This document shows, piece by piece, positions 9,797 to 19,480 of a DNA stretch of 64,000 nt. The stretch comes from Porodaedalea pini (lineage: Eukaryota > Basidiomycota > Agaricomycetes > Hymenochaetales > Hymenochaetaceae), in the NCBI GenBank assembly GCA_002794775.1, contig NBAY01000017.1:62001-126000 (forward strand). The letters are read 5' to 3'. The notes below the pieces were generated by a model, which saw only the letters and a list, made by a program, of their open reading frames with translations, did no database searches and was not told the DNA's origin. Each line of letters begins with the position of its first letter. The first letter of the stretch is position 1. A program made the position numbers and the translations under genes.

Positions 9797-12700
9797 CCAT
9801 CGGGGCGACTGACCGGGAAGAACAAGGGACTTTGAATCCGGACTCGTTAAAATATAACCAACCGTCTGTACAACACGTAGATGCGAACGACGTCGATGGT
9901 TTTCCGGAGTATGAAGTCCCCACCGGTGTGAAAAGAAGGGAAGGGTACGAGCAGTTGTTCATGAGAGGAACTGGCGGACGCCAGCTGGACCTTCTCCTGA
10001 ACGTCGGACACAGTGTGAAAGGTGAAGTGAGGGAGGTAGACGCTCACGCACTCGTGGACTCGGGATGTACAGGATCGTGCATCGACGTGAGGTTCGTCGA
10101 ACGGTATGGGCTAGAGACGAAGCGGTATATCCGACCCCTTGCGGTGCTCAATGCCGACGGCACGCACAACGAAGCTGGGTTGATCGAGGAATACGTTGAC
10201 GTTGAACTCACGATCGGTCATCATAAGGAACAGATCGTCCTAGCAGTAACCTCATTGGCGTCTTCTAACATCTTCCTGGGGTACGACTGGCTTCGACGAC
10301 ACAATCCAGAGGTCAACTGGAAGACGGGGACACTCGACTTTACTCGCTGTCCAGGTGAATGCGTGGTAGAGAAGAACGACGAGGAAGGTATGCGGAGGGT
10401 GTGGAGAGCAGCAGAGGAGACGAGGAGGGTGAGAGAGGTGCGAATGGACAAGGAGTCCTGGCCCGCATACCTCAACGACTACGCCGACGTCTTTAGCGAA
10501 AAAGGCTTCGAAAAGCTACCGGAACACCGACCGTGGGACCACGTCATCGACTTGAAACCCGACTTCAAACCAAGTGACTGTAAAATCTACCCGCTCACGC
10601 CAACAGAGCAACAGTCACTCAAGGACTTCCTCGATGAGAACTTGAAGTCGGGTCGCATTCGACGATCGATATCGCCCATGGCGTCGCCCTTCTTCTTCAT
10701 TAAGAAGGCCGACAAATCGCTACGCCCGATCCAGGATTACCGTAAGCTCAATGACGGTACGATCAAGAACAAGTATCCCCTCCCTCTCATTGACGAACTC
10801 GTCGACAAGGTCAAGAAAGCGAAGTACATCACTAAGCTTGACCTTCGCTGGGGGTACTACAATATCCGGATCCGCGAGGGTGACGAATGGAAGGCAGCGT
10901 TTCGCACAAACATGGGCCTCTTCGAACCGACGGTCATGTTCTTTGGTCTCTGCAACGCCCCGGCAACGTTCCAGGCTTTTGTCAATCACATCTTCAAGGA
11001 ACTGATTTACGCTAACCTGATCATCGTATACCTCGACGACATATTGATCCTCTCGGAGACCATTGAGGAACATATAGACACGTCGAGGCGCGTCCTTCAG
11101 ATCCTGCGAGAGAATGGCCTGTACCTGAAGCCGGAGAAGTGCGAATTTGACGCCGAGGTCGTCAAATACCTCGGCCACATCATCGGTAATGGCGAGATCA
11201 AGGCTGACCCAGCAAAGACGGAGGCGATTGCGAACTGGCCGGTCCCACGAAACCTGAAACAGCTACAACAATTCCTCGGCATGGGTAACTGGCTACGACG
11301 GTTCATCAAGGACTACAGTAAGGTGGTCCATCCACTGACGTCGTTAACGGGCAAGAAGGACTGGGTATGGGAGACCGAACAGCAGGAAGCGTTCGAGGAG
11401 CTGAGACGACGTCTCTGCTCACCTCCAGTCCTAGCCATCGCCAACGACGAGGGTCCTTTCCGCGTAGAAGCGGACTCGTCAAACTTTGCGCTCGGCGGTG
11501 TGTTGTTGCAAAAACAGGAAGGGAAGTGGAGGGTGATTGCCTATAGGTCAGAAGCGCTCCTACCCGCTGAACGAAACTACGAGATCTACGACAAGGAGAT
11601 GCTCGCGATCGTTTCGGCGCTCAAGGAATGGCGACAATACCTCCTCGGCGCTCGCCACACGATCGAAATCTGGTCCGACCACGCTAACCTCACCTACTTC
11701 AGGTCAGCGCAGAAGCTGAGCTACCGTCAAGCCCGCTGGCGAACCGAACTCGAAGAGTTTGACTTCCACCTCGAACACAAGTCGGGGAAGACGATGGGCA
11801 AAGCGGACCTATTATCGCGCAAGGCAGGTTACGACAAGGGCCAGGATGACAACGACGGCATCGTCTTCATCAAGGAAAAGTGGTTGAATCGTGGAATAGT
11901 GAGGACGTCGCGGGATGAAGTGTTGGAACGAGTGGGTGAAGCGCAGAGGGCACAAGACGAGTCGGAAAGGCCGACGAATATGGTAGAAGTCGACGGGTTG
12001 TGGCGAATGAAAGGCAAGGTGTACGTGCCGTCGACGATGAAGGAAGCGGTGTTGAGGGAGTGCCACGACTCGACCCTGGCAGGACATCCCGGATCGTCGA
12101 AGACGGTCGAACTGGTACGTCGAGACTTCTGGTGGGCGTCGATGTTCTCCGATGTCCGAGCATACGTCCGAGGATGTGACCGCTGCCAACGAACGAAGGC
12201 TCTGAGGGCATCAAGGTCGAGGCCACTTCATCCAAACGCGGTCCCTGAAGGTCCCTGGGAAATTGTCACGGTCGACCTCATCGGAGAGCTCCCGGACTCC
12301 AAGGGGCACAACGCAATCTGCGTTTTCGTCGATAGGTTCTCGAAACAGATGCACGCGATCCCGACGACGACAAAATTGTCAGCGGAAGGCATGGCTCAAC
12401 TGTACCGCGACCACATCTTCCGTCTCCATGGCTTGCCAAAAAAGATCATCCATGACCGAGGCACGCAGTTTGACGCATCAATGATGAGGGAGCTGTACAA
12501 ACTCCTACACATCGAAGGCAACCCGTCGACGGCGTATCACCCGCAAACGGACGGTCAGACGGAACGCGTCAACCAAGAGCTCGAACAGTACCTCCGGCTC
12601 TTCGTCGACCATCGGCAGTCAGACTGGAAAGACTGGCTCCCTCTCGCAGAGTTCGCCTACAACAACCGAGAACACTCGGCGACAAAGATGTCACCCTTCT

Positions 12701-13422
12701 ACGCGAACACTGGACGTCACCCTAGGAGCTTCGACGCCGTACGAACTTCCTCTACCAACATGTCGGCAGAAGAATTCGCGAAGCACATCAAGGAGACCCA
12801 TCGCGCGGCAAGGGACAATCTGGTCAAGGCAGCAGAAGACATGAAACGCTACCATGACCGGACGGCAGGAGCATCGGTGGAATACAAGGCTGGCGACAAG
12901 GTCTTCCTTGATGGGCGAAACATCAGTACGGACTCGCCGACAAAGAAACTTGCAGACAAATGGTACGGCCCCTTTGACGTCGTCGACAAGGTAGGAGCGA
13001 GCGCGTACAAGCTCAAACTCCCGAAGCGATGGAAAAAGGTCCACCCTGTCTTCAACGAAGCCCTGTTGAAACCCGCCGTTGAACCGTCGTTTGAGAGCCA
13101 GAAGCTACCGCCACCGCCACCACCGGAAATCGTCGACAACGAAGAGGAATACGAGGTTGAAGAGGTCATTGACTCACGTCTGCACCGAGGTAAACTACAG
13201 TACCTCGTCAAGTGGGTCGGGTACAACGAACCGACCTGGCAACCAGAGACGGACTTCGGCGAGAACGCAAAGGAGGCAATTGCTGAATTCTACCTCAAAC
13301 ACCCCGGTGCTCCCCGCAAACTCGATATCCCTCGCTCACGACTCCGTCCGCTCTTCGTCGACACCGAGCCAGACGACCGCGATCTTGGTTGGTCGGGACG
13401 CCCAACCTTGAGGGGGGGGTAA
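9766..13422 (+). CDS. pol of element 2 (protease-RT-RNase H-integrase-chromodomain)
   Basis: This intact polyprotein should be made as a Gag-Pol fusion. In order it has aspartic protease (LVDSGCTGSC), RT (TKLDLRWGYYN; active site YLDD), RNase H (VEADSSNFALGG, YEIYDKEML, IWSDHANL), an integrase His/Cys finger (CHDSTLAGHPG; CDRCQRTK), a DDE core (Asp in FVDRFSKQ, IHDRGTQF, TERVNQELEQ) and a C-terminal chromodomain (YEVEEVIDS, LVKWVGY, TWQPE) whose aromatic cage residues appear to be present. The -1 frame opens at 9766. The first ORF start often given, at 9832, is a TTG and is not needed. The stop is at 13420-13422, inside the polypurine tract. The chromodomain probably guides insertion to modified histones. 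Confidence 0.95.
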   Translation, partial: LAGFCEWSGVAIGATDREEQGTLNPDSLKYNQPSVQHVDANDVDGFPEYEVPTGVKRREGYEQLFMRGTGGRQLDLLLNVGHSVKGEVREVDAHALVDSGCTGSCIDVRFVERYGLETKRYIRPLAVLNADGTHNEAGLIEEYVDVELTIGHHKEQIVLAVTSLASSNIFLGYDWLRRHNPEVNWKTGTLDFTRCPGECVVEKNDEEGMRRVWRAAEETRRVREVRMDKESWPAYLNDYADVFSEKGFEKLPEHRPWDHVIDLKPDFKPSDCKIYPLTPTEQQSLKDFLDENLKSGRIRRSISPMASPFFFIKKADKSLRPIQDYRKLNDGTIKNKYPLPLIDELVDKVKKAKYITKLDLRWGYYNIRIREGDEWKAAFRTNMGLFEPTVMFFGLCNAPATFQAFVNHIFKELIYANLIIVYLDDILILSETIEEHIDTSRRVLQILRENGLYLKPEKCEFDAEVVKYLGHIIGNGEIKADPAKTEAIANWPVPRNLKQLQQFLGMGNWLRRFIKDYSKVVHPLTSLTGKKDWVWETEQQEAFEELRRRLCSPPVLAIANDEGPFRVEADSSNFALGGVLLQKQEGKWRVIAYRSEALLPAERNYEIYDKEMLAIVSALKEWRQYLLGARHTIEIWSDHANLTYFRSAQKLSYRQARWRTELEEFDFHLEHKSGKTMGKADLLSRKAGYDKGQDDNDGIVFIKEKWLNRGIVRTSRDEVLERVGEAQRAQDESERPTNMVEVDGLWRMKGKVYVPSTMKEAVLRECHDSTLAGHPGSSKTVELVRRDFWWASMFSDVRAYVRGCDRCQRTKALRASRSRPLHPNAVPEGPWEIVTVDLIGELPDSKGHNAICVFVDRFSKQMHAIPTTTKLSAEGMAQLYRDHIFRLHGLPKKIIHDRGTQFDASMMRELYKLLHIEGNPSTAYHPQTDGQTERVNQELEQYLRLFVDHRQSDWKDWLPLAEFAYNNREHSATKMSPFYANTGRHPRSFDAVRTSSTNMSAEEFAKHIKETHRAARDNLVKAAEDMKRYHDRTAGASVEYKAGDKVFLDGRNISTDSPTKKLADKWYGPFDVVDKVGASAYKLKLPKRWKKVHPVFNEALLKPAVEPSFESQKLPPPPPPEIVDNEEEYEVEEVIDSRLHRGKLQYLVKWVGYNEPTWQPETDFGENAKEAIAEFYLKHPGAPRKLDIPRSRLRPLFVDTEPDDRDLGWSGRPTLRGG
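9772..9778 (+). promoter_or_regulatory. Canonical -1 ribosomal frameshift heptamer, element 2
   Basis: GGGTTTT is read in gag phase as G GGT TTT, a textbook X XXY YYZ slippery site. The -1 frame has a stop at 9763-9765 and gag ends at 9794-9796, so any gag-pol shift must happen between them. The heptamer lies in that 31-nt window. The pol frame has no ATG near its start, which supports expression as a fusion. Confidence 0.8.
13411..13422 (+). other. Polypurine tract of element 2
   Basis: AGGGGGGGGTAA lies directly before the 3' LTR and overlaps the pol stop codon. It is where plus-strand DNA synthesis is primed in LTR elements. Confidence 0.85.
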
Positions 13423-13846
13423 TGTCAGGACTCGAACTTCCCCTTTTCTTTATTTCCCCTTTTCCTTTTTCGTTTCTGTTAATTGCTCCTTTTCATTATC
13501 TTTAATCATCTTTCCAATCACTTCCCACACTCCCTCTACACGACCTTCATTCGTTCCATTCCCACTCGTTATGTAATGTTAGGTAATATAGTCCCACGGT
13601 CGTCGCTATATAAGGTCTCAGGAATCGCATGAACTCCTTGTTCTGCTTTTCCTCTTACCTCCGCGTCGACCTAGGTGAGACTCGTCCCCCTTGTATTAGT
13701 CTAGTCTTGTATTAATCCTCTTACCTCCGCGTCGACCTAGCCTGAGTACAGCGTGTCCCGAGTCTCCACTTGAGTATAGCACGTCCCAGACGAAAGTCAG
13801 CCGAGGCCTGCCCAGTCCGAGTCATCTCCCGGACTCCCGCCTAACA
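13423..13846 (+). repeat. 3' LTR of element 2
   Basis: This is the same 424-bp sequence as 7589-8012, with TATA at 13607-13614 and both internal 24-bp repeats. GTTTT, the right target duplication, follows at 13847-13851. Confidence 0.95.
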
Positions 13847-13851
13847 GTTTT
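13847..13851 (+). repeat. Target-site duplication, right copy (GTTTT)
   Basis: It matches 7584-7588 exactly. Removing element 2 with one copy restores a continuous LINE reading frame, which confirms the insertion point. Confidence 0.95.
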
Positions 13852-16463
13852 GCAGCACATTTTTTCCGCCCCTCTCGTCTCCGCCAGAACCAGTTAATCT
13901 CCTGGCTCTAACGGACAGCCCAATAGTGTCAACGAACGACGTGCTCAATGCCATTCACAGAATTGATAAAGAGACGAGTCCTGGCAATAACCATATCTCG
14001 TATCAACACCTCGCATTGCTGGTCGAACACCAGGGCCAATTTTGCGGACCTTTTTTCTAAATGCCTCAAATTGGGCCATTTTCCTCTTCCGTTCAAAACG
14101 TCTCTCGTTACTTTTATTCCTAAGCCCAAACGGACCGATTTTTCAGTTCCACGGGCTTTCAGACCCATTACTTTGGTGGACACAATCGGGAAACTTTTTG
14201 AACGTGTCCTTTTCAATTTTCTCCAACCTTTCTTTGAAAAGAACAACCTCCTCCCTGACACTCAACACGGGTGTCGAAAACATCATTCATCTCTCACTGC
14301 ATGTTATGAGCTCTTATCCTTTATTTTTTCTAATCCTTTCATTTTGCTGGGGGAACCCATCGCTCATATCGGTCATCTTCGCCATCGCCATTATGTCACA
14401 TCAATTTTGACTGTGGATATTCAGGGTTTCTTTGATAACATTTCTCACTCACTCCTTCTTAACAAACTCATTCGTTCAAAAGTCCATCCTAACTTCATTC
14501 GTGTCTTGGCAGTCTGGCTTACTGACCGCCCTATCTCATTTCACTTCAACAATTTCTTTTCCCCCCTTTTATAAAACCAAACCGTGGTGTCCCCCAGGGA
14601 TCCCCCTTATCTCCCCTTATCTCAGTCTTCGCTTCAGCTGACATTATCTTTTCTTATTACAAACGTTTCGGTCCTCATCGCCCTTTACTCGCATATATGG
14701 ACGACCATCTTCTTTCCGCTCAATCGCTCAGTATCAAAACCAATTTGGTGCGACTGCGCAACCAGTTTTCCTTCCTCTCTTCACAATTCTAGGCACTTGG
14801 GTTATCAATTGACCCCAATGCCATCGAACTTTTGCACATCATCCCCAACCAACAACTTGCACGCTTCCATTTCCGCTCTTTTCTTTCCAATCAGTCTCAG
14901 TCCTTTATCCCTTCCCTTTCGCTGCCTGGCAACCTCATGATTCCACCATCCCAACACCTTACATGGCTTGGGATCATTTTTTCATTTGACCTTTCGCCTA
15001 AACTTCATTTCCAAGCACATGCGAACAAGGCACTTTCTACTTTACATCAACGTTCTTTCCTTTTTAATTCTTCCAATGGGGCACATTTCCAATATGCCCG
15101 ACTCCTGTATTTTGGTCTCATTCGTTCCGTTGCCACCTACGGTGCAGTCCTTTTTCCTGAATCCAACTTTGTCTCATCCCTCTTACAACCGATTCAAAAT
15201 GGCTTCATACATTCTATACTTCAGCATAACATAAACCCTTCCATAGCAGAATCCATTCTTTCCATTCCCCCTCTTGACCTGTTCATTCGAGCTCTTTCAC
15301 AATGCTTCTTACTTTCCTATTATTCACATTCCACTCATACTTCAAACAAGAACAGTTATCTTTGTGATTCACTCCTTCCTCACATTTCAATCCCCAAGAC
15401 CCTTCCATACCTGGTTTTTGTCCCTGTGCACTCTAGACTCATCCTTACCCCTATCCCATCATCTGACCAACGCCAGAAGGCCATTTGTCAATTTAATTCC
15501 TTTTATTTACAACCACCCCCTTATCAATACTTTATCTTCACAGATGGCTCCATCATCCTGGACGACGCTGGATCGGCCAATGGTGGCCACGGATACGTCA
15601 TTATGCACAATCACATCGAACTAGCTGTCTTTTCTTCAGCAGTGCACTCTCGCTCGAACATATTGTTCAAGGAGCAGGAAGCACTCATCACAGCTTTACG
15701 CCGGATATCTTCTCTCCTCTCGAAATGCTTAACCCTGGTACACATTCATATCGTTACCGACTCGCTTAATTGCGCCAACCTCATCTTTACCAATGACATC
15801 AATCACGCTGACTTTATCATCCTTTTTTGCCAGCTTTGTGGAATATTCCTCGCACTGCACCACCCCGTGTCACACATCGCTGTCCAATGGCTTCCTTCTC
15901 ATAGAGGAGTCCTGGGCAATTCCAAGGCTGATAAGCTGGCTAGGGATGCCGCTTCCAACCAAGTCCACGAGTCCATACCGGAATCACTCCCCAACCTTAA
16001 TGCGCAACTCCAACTCGATCTTCTTCGAGAATGGAAAGCTTGTATCGTTAACCTATGAGGCCACCGATCGATCAACGAATCATCATCCTTCATTCTCACC
16101 CCTACTTGATTGTTTCGCGCATTCCTCAGGCTACCCCCTGAGAAGAGAATATCCCGCTTAGTTCATGGACGCGCCATATGCATTTTGCTTAATGCGCTCG
16201 ATCTGCATAACTGTAACCCCGAACCACATTGCCTGGATCCCCTCTGCGTCAAGCATGATGTCCGTCATCTCCTTAATGTTTGCCCTTTTTTCGCTCACGT
16301 CCGTCACGGCCTTTTTCGTCAACGTATCTTGCCTATTACCTTTTCTGATTGGTTTCGTCCCAATAACTTTCTTCTACTTCTGAAATTCGCTTATTTTTTG
16401 TTTCGGCGCCCCCCCGACGCCATGCCTCTTTTCTCAGAACTTCCCTCCACATACCACTTATAG
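13852..16463 (+). pseudogene. LINE ORF2 C-terminal part: RT, RNase H, Cys/His motif
   Basis: Reverse transcriptase blocks are FIPKPKRTD, FRPITLVDTIGK, LTVDIQGFFDNISH, GVPQGSPLSPLLS near 14590 and YMDD at 14694-14705. An RNase H domain follows with FTDGS, the Glu of KEQEALITAL, VTDSLN and LPSHRGVLGNSKADKLARDA. A last Cys/His block (CLDPLCVKHDVRHLLNVC) is near 16240. These parts sit in different frames: breaks occur near 14045, 14575, 14780 and 16058. The domain set is that of RNase H-bearing LINEs. This copy cannot make an active protein, though the catalytic residues in RT and RNase H are still there. Confidence 0.85.
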
Positions 16464-16775
16464 CCATTCACAAAAATGCCCTTTTCGACACGCACCTTTT
16501 TTTTAGTTAACAAATCTTCGAGCGCTTCGTCCGTTTTCTCTCTTTGTTTTCGTTTTTTTCCTGCGCGGTTGGATATTTGTTGAGTAGTAGATAGCAGATG
16601 CATTATAACGTATGTAACACGTGCTCTTTTCCTCATGTCAGCTAAGTTGTCGCGTGTGCGTCTGCATCACACTCAAACACGACTCAATTTACAGGTCGTG
16701 CTGCCATGAACTTGTATAAGTTGCGGAGGTAAGAGGTAGTATAACTCAGAAGGGTCTTTATATTCTGATAACCAG

Positions 16776-19480
16776 GTATCAAATTCAAGAATTCTGACTC
16801 CTGACGAAAACTCAGGGTCGGTGCAGCCAGAATTCACGGTCAGATTCAAAACTGCTCAAGCTCATTGCTCGCGCAACCTCATACAGATTATCTAGTTTCG
16901 CGCAGTGGCCATAGGGCTGGTGATAGGATGCTTGCTTTGCTTCACAAATTTGTACTTCGGGCTGCAGACGGGATGGATAAGCATGTGAGTCCGTTGCATG
17001 CCAGAGGAAGGATGTTGCGATGACCCTACCTTGAACGACTACACAGGATGTCCCTTCAGTCTGCTTTACTTGGATACCTCATCTCGCTATTACTCCCAAC
17101 TCCCATTTCGCCCCAGGAGAATGTTGTTTTGCAGACCACAGCAACGGCTACGGGGACTGTACGTACTAACGATAATTGCACGCTCCTACGTGTCTGATCA
17201 TATCATAATAGATGCCTTTAGCGGCCGGATTTGTTGGTATTTTACCTGCTCTGGCCGTACTTGATCCTGACAGGGACGGATCGCCGCCACTGGTGCTAAC
17301 ATGGTCAAAGGCCATATTGTGGTCGTGCGCGGTGGCATTCTTTGGGTATCTGCTTCCGATGGAACAACCAATAATTAGCACGCTGACGAACTGGATTCAG
17401 CGTCTTTCTTTCCCCGCCCATCCGAAAGCAAGTGGCAAGTAAGATTAAATGGCTTCATGTCCAAATATAAAAACCATTCGACAGATAATTGAGGAGCAAC
17501 TGGCCTTCCCATCTGGAACAGCTACAGCTCAACTCATTTCCGTCCTTCATGATGTACGTCCTCCCGGGACGAGCAGAACTGATGATTCGCTGCGTCATAG
17601 GCGGGGTTATAGGGCAATCCAACCCGAAGACGAAGCTCATGCTGCAGAGATTGCGGTTGAGAGCACTGAAGATGTGCAAGGCCAAGAAGAAGAGCGCGAC
17701 GCAGTAAGAAAGGAAGGCTGGGTAGCACTTGGGAGGAGCTTCGCAGCCTCTGCGCTTATGACGGTGCCTAATTCGTTTATGTGTTAATGCTCTTGGTCCA
17801 ATCGCTTATCTATTTACACGTCACAGCTCTTGGCCTACTTTTTTCCCGTCGTGTTCTCGATTCCACTTTTTGGCAGAGATCTGGCGCAAAATTGGTTATG
17901 GTCCTTTACGCCTAGTTTATCTTATGTCGGTCAAGGTGTGATTATGGGATTTCCTACAGCGTTAAGCATGAACCTGGTATCGTGTTCACGTTGTCAGTGA
18001 AAGCCTGTCAGGCTCTGACATTTTGTTAGGGTATGGTGATTGGCTGGGCGGTGCTTTCTCCCCTCTCGAAATATAAAGGCTGGGCTCGCGGGCCAGTGGG
18101 GGACATGACGACGGGTGCACGGGGATGGATTCTTTGGACGGCCCTAGCCATTATGGTCTCAGACAGCGTTGTGTCTCTGCTTCCTATTGTAGGTGAATTC
18201 TTCACCAAGTCCGCCGCGATCCTCAGGAAGCAGGAAGGATTTTTGCGGCTTCCTCGTACGCCCTTGACCCCTGCCTTCTCCGCAACCCTACAGCCCGAAG
18301 ATGTCTACGATGATGACGAAGATCCAAAGGACACCGAGACTCCCGATCGCCTTGTGCCTACGAAGTGGGTTGTATGCGGCCTCCTCCTTTCCGTAGTACT
18401 TGGCACGTTGCTCGTGTGGGTCGTCTTTGGCGGGGAAGGCATCAGGCCGTGGGCCTCTATAATCGGCTTCTTGATGGGCGGCATGCTCAGCTTGCTCGGG
18501 TGCGCTAGCTGTGATTAATCAATCGCAGTCCAAAACGAGTGGATGAAATGAAACTGATTAAACTGAACTTTCCTTAGCGTGCGCGCTTTAGGTGAGACCG
18601 ATCTGAATCCCGTCAGCGGGCTTGGGAAGATCAGTCAATTGCTGTTTGCATTCATCCAGCCCGGGAACGTGGTTGCCAACATCATTGCCGGCGGAGTCGC
18701 AGAAGCGGGTGCCCAACAGTAAGATTGTTTTGTCCTCGAAGCATCGACTTCTTTTCTTTCTCAATCTCCCTATTAACGACTCTATGAACAGAGCCGGCGA
18801 CCTCATGCAGGACCTCAAGACAGGGCACCTTCTTCGCGCATCACCGCGGGCGCAATTTTATGGCCAGCTCATCGGTTCGGGGGTCAGTATCGTGGTGACC
18901 GCGACGGCATACAGTCTCTATACTCGTGCTTACCCTATTCCCGGCCCCACCTTCCCCGCGCCAACGGCCTATGTCTGGTTAAGCCTCGCTCGTCTTCTGA
19001 GTAACTCTTGCATTTCTTTTTGCAGTCGAGCTTATGCATGCTAACAATATACGTCTATTATAAGGAAACGGCCACCTACCTGAGCAGAGCGGAACTTTCA
19101 TGCTTGCTTTTGCGCTTCTGTTCTCGGTAACCTCCTTTCTGAAGACGTACAGACCCACAGCTGCATATGCGCGCTGGCTTCCATCTGGAGTTGCGTTTGC
19201 AATCGGGTTTCTCAACATCCCAGCCTTTAGTATCGCTAGGCTTATCGGAGGCGTGCTCGAGTTGCTCTATCACCGACGGCTCGCCGCGCGTGCACGTTTT
19301 GAGGGAAAGGATGCCAGCAGTGCAAACGATATCCGTCTGATCGTCGTTGCAAGTGGATTTGTACTTGGTGAAGGAGTCGTGAGCGTCGTTTCGCTCGTGT
19401 TAAGAACGTGTGGAGTAGGAGTCGCAAGCTGCTGGGGCTGCGTGCCTGGGACATGCGCAGGTTGCCCGGCTACATCCTAG
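16776..19480 (+). CDS. OPT family oligopeptide transporter
   Basis: This is a proton-coupled plasma- or organelle-membrane transporter of peptides or metal chelates, with many membrane spans. Exons that join in phase are ?-16838, 16896-16984, 17047-17158, 17212-17345, 17401-17434, 17485-17763, 17827-17976, 18030-18499, 18578-18718, 18792-19000 and 19065-19480, giving about 677 residues after the first intron. Family blocks include NLYFGLQTGWISMMSLQSAL, ENVVLQTTATATGTMPLAAG, FPSGTATAQLISVLH, YFFPVVFSIPLFG, VLSPLSKYKGWA, LGETDLNPVSG and NVVANIIAGGVAEAGAQQ. Intron 17435-17484 has a GC donor (GCAAGT). The 5' end is unresolved: the frame is open from about 16741, with a possible first exon at ATG 16635 joined at 16693/16776. 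The decayed LINE ends just upstream. Confidence 0.88.

Larger units (their letters stand above)
7589..13846 (+). mobile_element. Complete Ty3/gypsy chromovirus element 2 (6258 bp)
   Basis: Two 424-bp LTRs with no difference I could find enclose a leader, gag, pol with protease-RT-RNase H-integrase-chromodomain, and a polypurine tract. GTTTT duplications flank the element. Gag and pol are uninterrupted apart from the expected -1 frame change. Intact frames and identical LTRs point to a very recent insertion that may still be active. The host site is the RT-domain start of the LINE. The primer site is self-complementary to the transcript start, as in the Tf1 group, which is unusual outside that clade. 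Confidence 0.95.
5945..16640 (+). mobile_element. Degenerate non-LTR retrotransposon (LINE with RNase H), split by element 2
   Basis: Pieces at 5945-7588 and 13847-about 16640 join across element 2 into one LINE: ORF1 with Cys/His fingers, then ORF2 with AP-endonuclease, RT, RNase H and a C-terminal Cys/His motif. This fits the Tad/I-type elements of fungi that carry RNase H. Several frameshifts and stops break ORF2 and the left end is cut at element 1, so the copy is dead. Codon use is C/T-rich and unlike the host genes nearby. The right end is uncertain: the last coding signal stops at 16463, and no poly-A tail or target duplication was found. Confidence 0.8.

Noticed and set aside
17154..17442. 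Reading OPT exon 17212 straight through to 17442
   Set aside because: The read-through tail is unlike the family, whereas splicing 17345/17401 restores the family block FFGVFLSPPIRKQV.
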